A stretch of 38,730 nucleotides of DNA, from assembly GCF_000485595.1 (NCBI RefSeq), contig NW_014577343.1, positions 87,270 to 125,999 of the forward strand, written 5' to 3'. The notes under the pieces were generated by a model that saw only the letters and a program-made list of their open reading frames with translations, was not told where the DNA came from and did no database searches. Of the stretch, positions 28,041 to 38,730 are shown one piece after another (the stretch's first letter is position 1; each line of letters opens with the position of its first letter). A program made the position numbers and the translations under genes. The stretch is from Priapulus caudatus (lineage: Eukaryota > Priapulida > Priapulimorpha > Priapulimorphida > Priapulidae).

Positions 28041-28660
28041 AGCGTTAACTCGAGTTAGCGATTATGTAGCGTCTACACGACAACACCCGATAGCGATTAT
28101 AACCGATTTATTATGCATGCGTGCGTGTGTATGTAAACATGCGTGCGTGCGTGCGTGTGTACGTACATGTGCGTGCGTGCGTGCGTGTGTACCTACAAGT
28201 GCGTGCATGCGTGCGTGTGCACGTACACGTGCGTGCGTGCGTCCGTGTGTGTGCGCGTGGGCAGATACACGTTCGTGCGTGCGTGGGTGCTTGTGCAGGT
28301 ACATGTGTGAGTGCGTATGTGCATGAGCACATACACGTGCGTGCGTCCGTGTGTGGGCGCGTGTGCACGTACACGTGTGCGCGTGTGCAGGTACACGTTC
28401 GTGCGTGCGTGCGTGCGTGCTTGTGCAGGTGCACGTGTGTGCATGCGTGCGTACGTGCGTGTGTGTGCACGTAGACGTGCGTGCGTCCGTGTGTGTGCAC
28501 GTACGCGTGCGTGTGTGCGCGCGTGTTCATGTGCAAGTAGACGTGCGTGCGTCCGCGTGTGTGCACGTACGTGTGTGTGCCGTCGATCGACTGGCGAGGT
28601 TAAGCTATCTCGAGTTAAGGCCCCATGTAGACGCTTAACTCGAGTTAAAGTTAGTCGTGT
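28041..28660. mobile_element. Inverted flanks with TTAACTCGAGTTA around a GTGC minisatellite
   Basis: TTAACTCGAGTTA (28045-28057) plus GTCTACACGA on the left, and TGTAGACGCTTAACTCGAGT on the right (28626-28648), lie in opposite orientation. This suggests a small transposon-like unit whose core is the repeat at 28111-28578. Confidence 0.4.
28111..28578. repeat. 30-bp GTGCGTGC/GTACGTAC minisatellite
   Basis: Exact 30-bp spacing at 28127, 28157, 28187 and 28217, then looser. Purine-pyrimidine alternation with GTACGTAC nodes. The Cys/Arg/Val and Thr/His/Arg open frames on both strands are artefacts. Confidence 0.92.
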
Positions 28661-29000
28661 AGGCGAGGCTGATGGAAGCATGATCACTACTTTGTAGGCT
28701 TAGCTGAACGTCAGTAAACATCTTACGTACTAAACATTAAAACATTGCATAATTTAAAGTTGCTTGTTTTTTTTTCAAATAACAAACTATAGCGGATCAG
28801 TGGTCATTGTCCACTGTTCGACGTATAGCTATTTATTAACACTAGGCCAACCAATAAGTACCAAAATCATTCATATACCACCTTACGTCCTGTTTGTACC
28901 TTGTGAGCCGACTTTATTCCCATTAAAATCCGCCCTGCTATTAGTGCCCCTCCCTATCACTAGTTAGCTAACCTACTATTCGCTGTCATTCCGCACGCTA

Positions 29001-29943
29001 GTAACCGTTCAATATCATTACAAGTTCATCCGAAAGGAATGTCTACCTGTGTCCATACGCCCACTACAGATCCTCTACCGAACTGCGACTCATCCACCAA
29101 AAATATCGGACACATCTACATTCCTCCTAATAAATCCCTTGTGAGGCCAAAGACCAGCTAACGTGAGCAAAATCTTTGGTTTTCATATTCTAGACGCATC
29201 AGATAAAATAAATATATTAAAGTTGGTTTTTTATAACTTCGCCAAAAAGCCTATCATTACATTGTGTGCTTTCGCTGTGTTTGTAAATTGCGTCAAACTA
29301 ATCATATGTACATGTTGCTCTTGTAAACGCCTCCACGCCACCAGCGTACAAATATCAATTTAAATTGACTCTAACTATAGTCTTCTTATGAACTCCTCCG
29401 TACTACACACACATGTAAACAGTAATGCGTGGCTGGGTACAGATTTAATATAATTCAGATTTCAGACGAGAATAGTATATCGAGAAACTAAAGGCATTTT
29501 TAGTGTACATTGGAGCCTGTCGCGGGGCAGCTAAATCATCTGCAGATCGTGGCTGTGTTTCTAAAGTGTCAAATAAAAACATATTTAATAGTCTTATTAC
29601 TGCATAGTATGTACAATTGTTTTAACAGGTGTTCACTATGTATATGTCAGAGTTGTCGAATTTTTCCGTGTAGTTCACGTTACATCGAACTGCAAAACAA
29701 CCTTTTCACCTGCTTTGTTGTATTAAAATGGTAGTTGCTATAATTAGGCCTATTAAATACCATACCTTGTGTGTTTCACGTCTTCTTCGTGGTATCACTC
29801 AGCACGTGCACAAATTTTAACCGTAATGTACATGAGAAAATTAGTAGTAGATGAAATTTCTCAATGTTCTTATTTTATAGGTATGGATTGTAACGTTTGA
29901 AAAGAAGATCCCAAGTCAAAGTAATAACCCACTCTGAGAGGAG
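29001..29943 (+). pseudogene. Degraded copy of boule exons a-c
   Basis: Segments at about 29001-29162, 29466-29567 and 29881-29943 align with boule exons a, b and c, with conserved positions of the AG and GT borders. They carry many one- to three-base insertions and substitutions that break the frame (for example the IFVGG stretch is replaced, and stops appear in all three). This may be a pseudogene or uncorrected sequence of the same locus. Confidence 0.75.
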
Positions 29944-32533
29944 TCAGTACTATCTGTTAAATCTAAATTCTCAGTTAGTTGAGCCATAACAAAACCAAGT
30001 TCAAAAATAGGTGCTGTTTTCTGATGTCTTCACTTGTACAGATTGCTGTTAGTAACCTATATGCCAGTTTAAAAATAGGCACAAACTAAATGACCATAGC
30101 AAACCCATGTTTGATGTTGGAACTACCCAGTTATCTTCTGCGTGTCCAGTTTCCCTCGATGTATGCCCCAAAGTAGAACATCGCGTGCAGTCCCATTCTA
30201 TGTAGGGTACACTAACATATTGTTGGTCGCCATACAAGGAGATCCACAATTGCAGTAAGTCTTGTGTCCTTTAGATTCATTAATATTCTAAGTTCATGCA
30301 TCATAATCAAAATAGCGCTTCCGTGTGAATTGTTTAGAAGGCATGACAAGCAATATGCATTTACAAAATGCAAATCATAAAGCTACTATTACTCTGACAC
30401 CATAAAGGTCGCATAATAATGAATGTGAACTTGTAGCCAGGCTGTTTATCTGAGCACAGCCATTCCACCGGCCCGCTGACATTTCTACAAATTCGCAACT
30501 GCTAATGGTCTGCAGTGCTATATTAGAATGCTGGCATACTGTTTAAAACCTCAAACCAAAATTAGCAAGTACCAGTCAAGCCTATTTTAAGCATTGAAGT
30601 TCATGCAGCCCACAATAATATTTCTCAGAATCACAAAGTCCTGTCTTACGTCGAAGTTCCTATTATTCTCCTAATTTCTCGAAAATTCTAATTTTCTATT
30701 TTGAGCTTTTTATTTTTCTGAAATCTAGGAATTGTATGTATCCTCCAGAATGCAGGAATTAACATTTCACTCATTCAAGGTACCGCAATTTTCAAAAAAT
30801 TTGCTGGTGGAGAACCCCAGATCGACCCACCCCTTACTTTAAATTACGAATGTAAACTCTTTACTATCACAGATTTATTTCAGTAAAGTTGTGTCTCTGT
30901 TGGATGTGGTATTTATACATTATTCTCATAAAAATCAATAAATTATTTGTAAAAACTTGAAAAGAAATCTCATATTAGCACATGGTGTGTCAATAGTTTT
31001 GTTATATCAATACATGATTTGACACACTAATTAATCATCTTTTCTGACCTACTTTGCTTTGCGCAGTTCTAATGAATGTCATATCATTTGTGCATTTCCC
31101 AGTCCATTATATTTGATAATCCGCTACATTTGAGTAGTCTTTTACATGTTTATGGTGCTTATCGCATGTAGAAAGTTAGAAACTGCAGGCTCAAATTAAA
31201 CTTGCATAAATTCTCTTAGAAATTTTACATGTGATGTCAACATTCAAATATATTTTAATTAGAAATAACAACCAAAACCAATTGTGGTGACTCGGATGGC
31301 TATAGGGGTTTCGAAGGCCCTCGAATGAAGACATATCTCTATTTAACATACTTTTGTGCTTATCGTAAACCATCTTATTGCACAAATTTCTGAAGAAATA
31401 ATCTTAATATGCATATGTGCAGTGTAGTCTTATTTTTAGCATTATACTACTATTTTGGATACGTCCCTAACATGTATGGGTGCTTACTCGTATAAACTCT
31501 TTATCAATTTTAACATGCATCTCATTACCAAACCTCAAATATTGTTCGCATGTGACTGTACACTCAAATATGTATATTAATAAAACCATTTGTGGTGGAT
31601 CGGGATGGCTGTAGGGGTGTTGGGAGGCCATCTAACGCAAAAAATATTCCGATTTAGCATATATTTTCTCACCAAAATTCCTATTTTCCTTCAATTTTTT
31701 TCACATCTGAAATTCCTATTTTTCTACTTTTTTAGCGTCATTTGTCACTTGACGCCCTGAGTATACTTCACGCTTTAAACTTCGTAGAATACTATTTAAG
31801 CTTTATCGGGGTTATACCTGGTGAACTAGGTATCCAATACCCTTGATCACTCCATGCATCATTTGCACTGCTATAAACCTAGCTCATCTGAAGTGAGCAA
31901 CATCCTCCTAGGTATGTGACTCGCGTGAAACTATTCTGTGACTCGCGTGACGTAGTAGTTCATAGCGTTAGGATAATCAGAATTTTGAAGACTAAAATGT
32001 TACGATCCATGAGGAAGTTAATACTTGGTTACTACCATACATGTGATTAATTGTGAAAACAAGGGAAATATTGTATGTTGGCAAGTTGAATGGCAACCCA
32101 TGCATAGCATATGCACCATTCTTCCTATACAAAGCTGATACTTACAATATTTCCCCTGTTTTCACAATGAATCATAATTATGGTAGTAACTAAGTACTAA
32201 CTTTTTTTCCATGGACCAAAGCATTTCAGTCATCAAAATTCTGATTGTATGATGTATTGGCTACTTAATAAAGGCTGGCTTATTCATAACTGAAGCTTTA
32301 GATATAAATAGAAAAAATGTCTGTTTCTGAGAAGCACTTTTAACCACCTTTGCCATCATTAAGTTCACTCGCATTCAAAAAGCTGTGATTCTTTAATAAA
32401 AGGTCCCATTTACATGAAATTTTTTATTTAAACCATTCATTATTTCTCTTAATAAAAAAAATCATTCATGTCACTAGCTCTCACTTCAGTTTTCAACTTT
32501 GGTGCACTTACTTAGAATGGCTGAGCATTAATT

Positions 32534-32564
32534 GTATCCCCAGCGACGAAGTCGGCGGGGATAC
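32534..32564. repeat. GTATCCCC...GGGGATAC hairpin
   Basis: Eight-base perfect stem ends, a four-base inner stem CGAC/GTCG and a GAA loop. The counterpart at about 38272-38305 is interrupted by extra bases. Confidence 0.65.
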
Positions 32565-32654
32565 TATGGTTTCATGTCTGTCCAGCTGCCGCTGCAGACA
32601 CTTTCCCTTCCGCTCTATAACTCTACCCCTAATTGACCTAGCGTGACGAAACAT

Positions 32655-32920
32655 GTTAATGTAAACTGTATTCTATTTAACATATTTGTGTCTTGTTACA
32701 GTAATATATTTATTTGCATAATTTCTGAATAATCTTATATCATCATGTTGCATGTGTAGTCTTTATTTTTTATCATTCGTATTCATTATCTAGTTTGGTT
32801 GTATAATGTATGCACGCGGTCTATGTTGTATAGACTGCTTATCAATTTAATTTTCCCATGCATTTTCTCATTAAAACCTCCAAATAATATTTGTCGTTCA
32901 TGTGAATGTAATCCAGAGGT
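32655..32920. repeat. Third partial copy of an internal segment of the boule block
   Basis: It matches about 37440-37680 (landmarks: CTATTTAACATATTTGTG, CTGAATAATCTTATATCAT, AGACTGCTTATCAATTT), with many small indels. It directly follows copy 1. Confidence 0.7.
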
Positions 32921-34933
32921 ATTGTAACTAGGGGTGTAATAAATCCTGCATAATTGGATTACTGGTCAGCAGACAGTGACTCTGCGGAATTCACTCGGAT
33001 CCTGGCGTAGTGCACTGGTCCAGGATTTTGTCATGCAAAGGAATTGACTCTTGGATTGTGAGTGGTATCAGATCTTTTTCTTACTTGGGGGATGGCTGCG
33101 TAATTTAGTGATGTGCATTTTAATGGTATTCTTAAAAATTACACTTTTTTACTCGTTTTACACTGATGCGTAGTAAATCGGAAACATAGTTCATTCAAGT
33201 GTCTTGATTTCAAGGATCAGCTCTTGGTCTCTGAGCCGCTTCATTATTTCCTATAAATTATCAGTATTTTTATTTACGTGATTGCATGATTTGCGTCTGG
33301 GGATGCCTCAGTATTATCGGATATTTAGCAGAGGTTTTACAGCTATGACAAGAAGCAATATTCGAACACATGGTAGAGTTTGTGCTGTTCCTTGCATTGT
33401 GACTTTAGGTTTCGGATTTGACTTATTTTTTATCTATATTTTGATATTTAATTATTTACCATTTCATTCATTAGAATATATGTAGAAGGTTAGTTAGAGA
33501 ATAACAAAATTCAATCTCAGTTTGGTAACTTTTTTTATTTTCTCTGTGCGGGCTATAGCCTAAAAATTTACGTCTTTTTTTACTCGATGAGCTCTTTTTT
33601 TGATATTGATATGAAATAAATGAGTCTCTCGTAATTTTTTTTACGGCGACATGCTATTTTACGCTTGCCAGATTGCTTATTTGTTTCATACCTATGATTT
33701 TGTTATTTAATTTTTATCATTTGGATGCATCGATTCTCTTAATATTCCTCTCTCAGCATTTTCAGCACTCAGCACCATGTATCAGACTGGTCAGTCGTCT
33801 AAGAATCTGTCAACAAATTACATTCCGATCATTTTTTTTTATAAATCCATTTCACTTCGACTAAGGACTCAATCACTATTCTTATTTCAATTTAATCACA
33901 TCAGATCAGACATGTCACTTACTCAGTACACTCATAGTTTTTTGTTTATCTTTGTGAGTATGTTAAAAAAAAACTGTACTGGTAATTTTTAATCTCTTAT
34001 GGATATGCTGCTGGAGTTCTTGCGGCAAGGTTTTACTTTTCGTTTTCTCCTTCCCTCAGTCTACTTTGGTACCCCTTATCCTCTCGCTCACTTCGCTAGT
34101 CTTTTCGTTCATTATCCTCCAAAGTTAAAGTGTCCTTACACATTAAATATCTTTATCAGTATTTATACCAGTTTACGATTGCTGTCTTTAGATATCTACT
34201 GATTAATTTATAGTCTCACTTCTTTCCCAACACTTCTACTTTTTCCAATAGTCACATGTAAAATGTGTACGAATTTCATGTTATTACAGAGTTCTTTATT
34301 ACTGTGTGTTGTCAGGTGTGCACTGGTCGTGCTTCCTCACTTGCCCACTGTATACACACTGCCGATATAAATTACGCTTATTGTTATGCGGCTTTGCATT
34401 CTTTACATGCCGCCGCAATCGATTTCTTTAGGACCGCGTCTGCGAGGTTTTGTTTCGTTTCTTGTGGCGAAATCATTGCGTTTGCAGGGTAGTTCATTGT
34501 CAGGCTCTAGAAGTCGTTTGGTTCTACCGCCGTCTATCGTTTGTTAGGCAACCCCTCTTCACGGAACGCGTCCTCCCGTTGTATCTATGCAGCGTTTCCC
34601 GTTTACAATGGTCTGCTATTTTGTTTCTCCTCGTGCTGTTTGCGGCCGTACTTATCTGAGTCGCCCCGCGGATCAGCTGACACAATTTTGCAAGCCCTCA
34701 GCTTCGCCCGGTGAGATTTTTCTAATGCGCCACTGAGCGATCTGTGTCTCCTCCGCTCCGTCTATGGATTTCTCACGCTGATTGTTCTTATATTAGATAT
34801 GAAAAACCATTGTGTCTGTGGATCTCGGGATTGGTCTGATGGGCGGATGTTGGTGCTCTAGCGTCGTCGGCTCCCTGGCCGCCTCGCTCTCACCGCAACA
34901 CAAACCCCTACCTTTCTCGATCTTGATATTATT
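32921..34933. other. Unassigned sequence between duplicated blocks
   Basis: I see no exon with recognisable homology. The sequence is T-rich to about 34250, more GC-mixed afterwards, and its short open frames show no motif. Confidence 0.5.
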
Positions 34934-35208
34934 TTCTACTTTGTAGGCTTAGCTGAACGTCAGTAAACATCTTACGTACTAAACATTAAAGCATTGCATA
35001 ATTTAAAGTTGCTTGTTTTTTTTTCAAATAACAAACTAAGGATTCTGTCATTGCCACTTGTCGAGTATATGCTATTTATTAACACTAGGCCTACCAATTA
35101 AGTACCAAATTAATTCATATAATTACGTTCGTTTGTACTTGTACCACTATTCCATACTGTGCTATACCATATTGTTGATACCACTATTCGTGGACATTTC
35201 CACTGCAG

Positions 35209-35340
35209 TCTACAACAAGTTCACACGAAGGAATGTCTCCTGTGCCATCGCCAACAGATTCTCTACCGAATGCGACTCATCCACCAAAATATGGCACACT
35301 CATTCCTAATAGAATATTTGTGGGAGGAATACCAGCTAAC
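35209..35340 (+). CDS. boll: boule exon a: N-terminal region and RNP2
   Basis: The acceptor is CCACTGCAG and the whole 132 bp is open in phase 0 up to the donor GTGAGC. It contains an in-frame Met (ATG at 35233), which would be the start if the upstream one-codon exon is not used. Confidence 0.85.
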
Positions 35341-36042
35341 GTGAGCAATCTTGTGTTTCATAATTGCTACTGCCAATAGATAGTAAGATATGATTAAAGT
35401 TTGTTTTTTATAACTTGAAAAAGCTATGATTAATTGTGTGCTTCTGAATGTGTTTGTAATATTGCGTCAAACAACATATGTACATGTGTCTTGTGAAACT
35501 GCTCACACATGCATACAATTCATTTAAATTTGTTACTTAGACTTGTTATATACCACCTCATTTACAGTATTGGTGCTGGGTACAGATTTTATATAATCAA
35601 TTTCAGACAAATGATATCGAACTAAAGGCATTTTTTAGTGTACATGGAGCTGTCCGGGAAGCTAAGATCATTGCAGATCGTGCTGGTGTTTCTAAAGGGT
35701 AAATAAAATATTTAATACTTATTCTGCATAGTTTGTACAATTTGTTTTTAACCAGGTGTTCACTATGTATATGTCAGAGTTGTGATTTTTCCGTGTAGTT
35801 TCAAGTAGATCGAACTGGGAACCTTTCATGCTTTTGGTGTATTAAATGGCTGTTGCTATAATTAGCCTATTAAAATACGTTGTTGTTCACGTTTCTTGTG
35901 ATTACACTCAGCACTGCAAAAATTTTAACGTAATGTACAGAGAAAATTTAGTAGTAGATGAGATTTTAATGGTTCTTATTTTTATAGGTATGGATTTGTA
36001 ACGTTTGAAAGGGAAGATGAAGTAAAGAAAATATTGGAGGAG
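35209..36042 (+). CDS. boll: boule (BOLL/DAZ family) RNA-binding protein, three RRM exons, partial
   Basis: Exons 35209-35340, 35607-35698 and 35988-36042 join in phase. Exon a (44 codons) reads STTSSHEGMSPVPSPTDSLP, NATHPPKYGT, LIPNRIFVGGIPAN. Exon b reads TNDIELKAFFSVHGAVREAK, IIADRAGVSK. Exon c reads (G)YGFVTFEREDEVKKILEE. RNP2 (IFVGGI) and RNP1 (KGYGFVTF) are intact, and the YGT.IPNRIFVGGI and DRAGVSKGYGFVTFE stretches are hallmarks of boule, a germline translation regulator needed for meiosis and gametogenesis in many animals. The end of the RRM and the DAZ motif are not in the window. The start may be the ATG at 27323. Splice donors are GTGAGC, GTAAAT and GTCAGT. Confidence 0.9.
35607..35698 (+). 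CDS. boll: boule exon b: RRM centre
   Basis: 92 bp, acceptor AATTTCAG, donor GTAAAT. It encodes the helix and strand after RNP2 and ends DRAGVSK plus two bases of a Gly codon. The residues are close to vertebrate BOLL. Confidence 0.9.
35988..36042 (+). CDS. boll: boule exon c: RNP1
   Basis: 55 bp, acceptor TTTATAG, donor GTCAGT. It completes the Gly codon, then reads YGFVTFEREDEVKKILEE. The next exon (end of RRM) was not found to 38730. Confidence 0.88.
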
Positions 36043-38404
36043 GTCAGTACTATCTGTTAAATCTAAATCTCCAGGTTAGTGTGTAGCCAGTAACAGGAAC
36101 CAAGTTCAAAAATAGTTGCTGTTTCTGAGTGTTTCACTTGACAGATTGCTGTTAGTAATATACCAGTTTAAAAATGGAGCAGCAAACTGAAATGAGCCAT
36201 AGCAGACCCATTGTTGAGTGCTTGGAACTACAGTTATCTTTTCTGCGTGTCAGTTCCTCGATGTACCAAAGTAGAACATGCAGTGCAGTCCATTCATGTA
36301 GGGTACACTAAATATTGTTGGTCTGCCATAAAGGAGATCCACATTGCAGTAGTCTTGTGTCCTTTAGATTTCATTAATATTCTAGTCATGAATCATATCA
36401 AATGACAGCTTCGTTGTGAATTTGTTTAGAAGGCATGACAAGCATATATGCATGTACATAAATGCAAATATAAAGCTAGCTATTACTCTGACACCATAAA
36501 GGTCCATAATAATGTATGGTGAATTGTAGCCAGGGCTGTTTATCTGTAGCACAGCCATTCCACCGTGACTCGCGTGACATTTCTACAAAATTCCAACTTA
36601 ATGGTCTGGCAGTGCTATATTAGATTGCTGCTATACTTGTTAAAAATAAAAAAAATTTAGCAAAGGTACCAGTCATGCCTATTTTAGCATTGAAGTTATT
36701 GCAGCCACAATAATATTTTCTCAGATATCACAAAGTCCTGTCTTATCGTCAAGTTCCTATTTTCTCCTATTTTCTCGAAAAATTCCTATTTTTCCTATTT
36801 TTGAGGGCTTTTTATTTTTCTGAATCTAGAATTGTATGTATCCTTCTCAGAATGCAGGAATTTACATTTCACTTTCAGGTGACCCAATTTTCAAAAAATT
36901 TCTGGTGGAGAACCCCCAGATCGACCCCCACCCCTTACTTTAAATTAACGTAATATACTCTTTACTATCACAGATTTTATTTCAGTAAAGTTGTGTCTCT
37001 GTTGGATGTGGTATGTTATACATGTATGTCATAAAAATAAATCAATTATTTGTAAAACTTGAAAAATCTCATATTACACATGGTGTGTCAATAGTTTTGT
37101 TATATCAATACATGAAGTTTGACACACTAATTAATCATCTTTCCTGATACGTTTGCTTTGCGCAAGTTCTAAGGAATGTCATATCATTGTGCATGTCCAG
37201 TCATTTATTTTGAAATCGCTACCATTTTGGAGTAGTCTTTTACATGTTTGGGTGCTTATGCATGTAGAAAGTTAGAAACTGCAGCTAAAATTTTAACTTG
37301 CATAAATTCTCTTTAGAACCTTTCTCTTTAGAAATTTTACTATGTGATGCACATTCAAATATATTTTAATTAGAAATAAACAAAAAACAATTGTGGTGGA
37401 TCGGGATGGCTATAGGGGTGTTGAGAGGCCATCTAATGAACACATATTCCTATTTAACATATTTGTGCTTTACAGTAAAAATTTATTGCACAATTTCTGA
37501 ATAATCTTATATCATATGTGCATGTGTAGTCTTTATTTTTAATCATTATCACTACTATTTTGGAGTAGTCTACATGTATGGGTGCTTATGCTTGTATAGA
37601 CTGCTTATCAATTTTAACATGCATTTCTCATTAAAACCTCAAAATATTGTTCGCATGTGATGTAACTCCAAATATGTATATTAATAAAACCATTTGTGGT
37701 GAATCGGGATGGGTGTTGGGAGGCCATCTAACGCAAAAAATATTCCGATTTAGCATATATTTTCTCACCAAAATTCCTATTTTCCTTCTGTGCGATACTT
37801 AATACTTACAATATTTTCCGCCTTGTCTGTTCAACCCTCCCGCCCCAAAACTTGAATTCATAATTAATTCGGCATAGTACTAGATGTACTAACTTTTTTG
37901 TTCATGGACCAAAGCATTTCAGTCGATCAATTAATTTCTGATTGTATGATGTATTGCGTACTTAATTAAAGCGCTGCGCTTATTATAACATGAAAGCTTT
38001 AGATTATAAATCAGAAAAGAATGTCTGTTTACTGAGAAGCCACTTTTTAACCACCTTTGCCACTCATTAAGTTTCACTTCGCATTCAAATAAAGCGCTGT
38101 GATTCTTTAATAAAACTGGTCCCAGTTTACTATGAAAATTTTTTATTTAAACCATTCATTACTTTCTCTTAATAAAAAACATCATTCATACTTGCGTCAC
38201 TAGCTTAGCTTCTCACTTTCAGTTTTCAACTTTGTGGTCGCATTACTTAGAATTGTGGCTGAGCATTAATTGTATATCCCAGCGACGAAGTCGGCTGGGC
38301 CGATACTATTGGTTTCATTGTCTGTCCAGCTGCGCCTGCAGACACTTTCTCCTTTAGCGCTCTATAAACTCATACCCCTAATTTGACCTCAGCGTGACGA
38401 AACT
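36043..38404. other. boule intron with internal ~340-bp tandem repeat
   Basis: TTTGGAGTAGTC...ACATGT.TGGGTGCTTATG and TTGTGGTG.ATCGGGATGG...GAGGCCATCTAA recur about 340 bp apart (37220 and 37559). TTCCTATTTT runs occur at 36757-36805 and 37770. No further RRM exon found. Confidence 0.5.
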
Positions 38405-38730
38405 ATGGTCTACTTACACATCTCAGGGTTCTGCCCCAACAGGTTTTTTAGTGGGCCGGGCGGGCACTTCCAGTTGTGATGCAAGCGCCGCCAGTAGGCC
38501 AACGAAGCCAATTGGGGGGGGGGGGTCGGGGCATGCCCTCCTCCCGAAAATTTTTTATTTTTGATAGTCTGAAACTCAATTTCCTGCATTCGAGCCAATA
38601 GACAAAGCCCCATATATCAGACTTTTTTTTCGTTTTTTTTAATAGGGTTATGAAAACCTAGGTCGATCATCTTAGATTTCCAGGTCAAATGCAAAAATTT
38701 CATGTTGAAAGAGGTTTTAGCACTTATCTC
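38405..38730. other. Probable dispersed repeat, no gene recognised
   Basis: GC-rich start with a 12-G run (38515-38526) and CATGCCCTCCTCCCGAAAAT, then T-rich DNA. The 67-codon minus-strand frame has no known motif. Confidence 0.35.

Larger units (their letters stand above)
28688..32650. repeat. Large duplication, copy 1 (boule exon-intron block)
   Basis: It matches 34934-38405 over its whole length. The first ~95 bp are nearly identical (one substitution), then small indels occur every few bases. Shared landmarks are the exons, the long AT introns and a GTATCCCC hairpin at the end. Confidence 0.85.
34934..38405. repeat. Large duplication, copy 2 (boule exon-intron block)
   Basis: Second copy of 28688-32650, with intact boule exons. 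At its 3' end this copy is the one with extra bases (the GTATCCCC hairpin is broken), so neither copy is uniformly the better sequence. Confidence 0.85.

Noticed and set aside
28111..28697. Cys/Arg/Val-rich and Thr/His-rich frames in several phases
   Set aside because: They arise from the 30-bp GTGC minisatellite and are open in many frames at once.

Overview
The window is animal nuclear DNA, probably from a non-vertebrate bilaterian. The evidence is GT-AG split genes, an ADAM-family metalloprotease-like gene, a boule/DAZ-family gene, GC-rich coding exons set in AT-rich introns, and abundant micro- and minisatellites and small transposons. The species cannot be named from what is visible. Two genes are supportable, both on the + strand.

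Layout. 1-6137: no gene I can support. It holds a 52-bp minisatellite (1019-1445), a triplet tract (1591-1925), a long TC tract (2083-2662), a GA tract (3440-3665) and several tiny inverted-repeat elements. 6138-23193: the ADAM11/22/23-like gene. I placed 19 exons by homology and by reading-phase continuity; together they encode about 1235 residues, and the 5' end (signal peptide, first part of the prodomain) is missing. The domain order is prodomain, reprolysin, disintegrin, Cys-rich, EGF-like, Thr-rich stalk, one membrane helix and a tail of about 572 residues. The metalloprotease motif lacks its catalytic Glu ([11 protein letters not shown]), so this is a predicted pseudo-protease, that is, an adhesion or receptor protein. 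Exons 9-16 occur twice, in nearly identical blocks (10531-15286 and 15297-20425) on either side of a 10-N gap. This looks more like two alleles assembled in series than a real domain duplication.

23194-27300: the likely long 3' UTR, then intergenic DNA with two adjacent inverted-repeat elements carrying telomere-like CCCTAA cores (26172-26723). 27323-36042: a boule (BOLL) gene, partial at its 3' end. Three RRM exons are intact at 35209-36042, and a possible one-codon first exon ends at 27325. A degraded copy of the same exons and introns lies at 28688-32650. Both copies carry many private single-base indels, which resembles unpolished long-read gap filling as much as a pseudogene. 36043-38730 is intron or repeat.

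The most novel-looking signal is a family of very small transposon-like palindromes. Their ends are TCAGGAGTG...CACTCCTGA, their lengths run from 37 to 185 bp, and they have 5-bp target duplications (mostly TNNNA). One sits beside a decoy splice acceptor in the ADAM gene and could create a short-tail isoform.
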